Shown here: one piece after another, positions 61,831 to 64,000 of the stretch
Position numbering within the stretch: position 1 is the first letter of the stretch
Layout of the letters: the number at the start of each line of letters is the position of its first letter
DNA from: Ziziphus jujuba
Lineage: Eukaryota > Streptophyta > Magnoliopsida > Rosales > Rhamnaceae
Direction of reading: 5' to 3'
DNA length: 64,000 nt
Assembly: GCF_031755915.1 (NCBI RefSeq)
Contig: NC_083387.1
Location: forward strand, 16,699,001-16,763,000
The notes under the pieces: generated by a model
What the model was told of the DNA's origin: nothing
Database searches by the model: none
Seen by the model: the letters and a program-made list of their open reading frames with translations, nothing else
Program-made: the position numbers and the translations under genes

Positions 61831-64000
61831 TTGTTGTTTGAAATCTCTTTCATGTACATGTCATGTTCGCGAATACTTTCAGTGCAATATATGCTTATAT
61901 ACTTTATCATCAGGGTGCTTTAATAGAAGCAACATAGAGTAATCACATTGACCTCAACATAAACAACATCAAATACATATCGTATCGTCATATACTTATC
62001 AAAATATATAATAATGTAGCACAAATACACATATAGTTGCAATTTCAGGTGCAAGTTTACTTGGAAAATATCCAACTTTGCCACTTCTTTGAAATTCTAA
62101 AATCTTTGGATTATCAGTGAGTCCTATAACAAACAAAGCAATAAATAAATCTGTATGTCTACCATGTTGAAAAGTTGATAATCTTGCCACCTTGTGCAAG
62201 CCAAAATCCACCAAAGTTTGCATCCTCTTTCTTTTCTCATAAGAAATATTTTATTTAACGTCTTAAAGCAATAATTATGTCTATGTTTTATGCTCTTTTT
62301 AATGTCTTTTTGAATGCCTAAGTTTTGTTGTATTTAGTTTTGGAATTGTCTCTTATTGTATATTGATTTTGTTTTGTAAAATATCTATGTACTGGAAATT
62401 ATGTTTTCCAGCAACATAGGTCCATTGTGAGGGGTGGCATGTTTTGTGTTGCTTGAACCAGATTATAAATTTTTGATATGTTGTAATAGACTTGTAAAAG
62501 AAAATATAGCAAAAAGAATGACTGAAAAAACACTTGGAAATCACAAGATAAGCAGGTTTCAAATTAGCATAACTGCTAAGACTTCCAGCAATTATGGCCC
62601 ACGGGTTTGAGATGAATTGCAGGTTTTACCCAATTCCTTTCGCCCGGTCTTCTTCAAATTTTATTCTTAATATTTCAACATGCCACATGTCAGACTTCAA
62701 GTAGTTTGGATGAAGATATCCCAGCCTTCCCTCAGGTCAAAGGAACTTTACGCGATTTGGAAGGAGACAGTTTTTGGAATTAAAATTCTCACCAACCTTT
62801 ACCATCATTGTATATTTACATGTGCAGCTGGTATTTGAACATTTTGTATCAGATTATTAAGTAGAAAATTTATATTTTTAAAATTTTAAAGATTTTATTT
62901 GGTCCTACACACATAACAAATGTATGAACCAAGTTTTGTACCAATATAATACAACAATAAAATGAAAAAATAAAAAATAAATAAATTGAGCTGTGTAGTG
63001 TGTGTGGCCTGTCTTAGCCTCTTATCTTCTTCTTCATCTTCTTGTTCTTCCTTCCAAATAAAAATCCTAACAAACCTCAATATTACCATATCACAAACAA
63101 ACATAAAAATCACCTAAATACCAAACCAAAAACCGGATTAAAGATTGTGCACAAGACTAATACCTTGTGTACAACACTCTTGGCCAAGTGAACCCAAAAC
63201 CATACCAAACTCCAACATACCAACTACCAAAACTCTTGACTAAACAAAGAATTTGAAACTTAACTATTAATAAAGAAAAAACATAACAATATACTTTTGC
63301 CTTAACCTTATTGAACCACTAAATTTGCTAGGACAATTTCCAAATGTTGACAAAGGCTATAGACCTAATACTTGCCATAAACAATCTAGATATATAAAAG
63401 TAAATCTTTGCAAAATTTCAAGTCTAAAAGGTATTCGTAAGTATCTTATATCACTTCCAAATATTAGAATAACAAAACTACCCAATATTAAAATCAATTT
63501 CAGGTATCCAATTTCTAAAATTCACCATAATTCATAATAACTTCCAATAAAGTTCTAACGTTTCAAACAACAATTTAACATATCAAAACACATATATACA
63601 AAAATTCTTCTTATTTAGAAATCTATAAGGCACTGAACTAAGTCACAACTTTTTAGTGACATGCACTATCCAAAAAGAAAGGCAGTTTTCTTGTCTCATC
63701 AAAAGTTCTTATCTTCTTCAATTTTTAAACAAGTGGAGTGATTTAAAAGGCTATGGAAAGCTTACTAAATCTACCAATAGAAGAAACAAACCTCACAGCA
63801 AAATTAAATTTTGTAACTTAAACCACAAATCTTGATATATAAGTTGGCAAGAGAGTCTTATAAACTAAAATATCTTTAATGGAAGAATAATCTTGTAACA
63901 TAAACCATATGTAACAATCCGTTCTAGGAAAGCATCTAGAATTTGAATTTTTGAATGGGTTGACTAATGTTGATTGAGTTTTAACTTTTAAATGTGTCCA
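61831..64000. other. Intergenic, no gene seen
   Basis: Short frames only. A (TCT)-rich patch near 63018-63055 yields an acidic frame on the minus strand that has no other support. Confidence 0.5.

Noticed and set aside
63001..63113. Acidic minus-strand frame with EEQEDEEEDK
   Set aside because: It is produced by a TCT-rich patch. There is no splice or family support.

Overview
The window reads as nuclear DNA of a eudicot plant. It is AT-rich, has long introns with GT/AG borders, carries two plant-specific gene families, and is crowded with plant-type transposable elements. I cannot fix the species. No rRNA, tRNA, CRISPR or bacterial-style operon is visible. Exon structures are hand-built from reading frame, splice sites and family similarity; they have not been checked against transcripts.

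Two host genes look intact. The first (+ strand, 12321-23942, five exons, 485 codons) encodes a plant membrane protein with one N-terminal transmembrane helix, a glycosylatable extracytoplasmic domain (probably the DUF7036 family), an extensin-like proline-rich tail and a hydrophobic C terminus. The second (- strand, 45347-43293, five exons, 503 codons) is a group IIb WRKY transcription factor, closest by eye to WRKY9. It has an acidic N terminus, a coiled-coil exon, an intact WRKYGQK/zinc-finger domain and two W-boxes just upstream.

The remainder is mobile-element territory. 1.5-3.2 kb: dead plant-mobile-domain gene (-). 6.9-7.1 kb: foldback with four alternating copies of one motif. 7.3-9.3 kb: diverged 0.9-kb tandem duplication. 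10.0-11.0 kb: dead hAT transposase (+). 11.2-11.6 kb: TIR element with target duplication. 14.9-15.4 kb: Harbinger-type MITE inside intron 1 of the membrane-protein gene. 27.5-28.4 kb: probable second Harbinger-type element. 30.2-40.6 kb: Ty1/copia element A with element B nested inside it. 46.4-46.9 kb: copia integrase relic. 48.9-55.6 kb: Ty1/copia element C. 57.5-59.2 kb: large palindromic TIR element.

The most unusual part is 30.2-40.6 kb. Element A has correct outer ends (LTRs, primer site, polypurine tract, TATAG target duplication), but its interior is a mosaic in which a gag-protease-integrase block and a partial LTR lie in the opposite orientation to the rest. Element B, inserted into A with its own 5-bp target duplication, has LTRs in INVERTED orientation. 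Each LTR is followed inward by a primer-binding sequence, and pol is cut off before RNase H. B's LTR also carries 95-bp inverted repeats at its own two ends. Both elements look like products of aberrant reverse transcription that still integrated normally, and the inverted gag arms of A could give double-stranded RNA.
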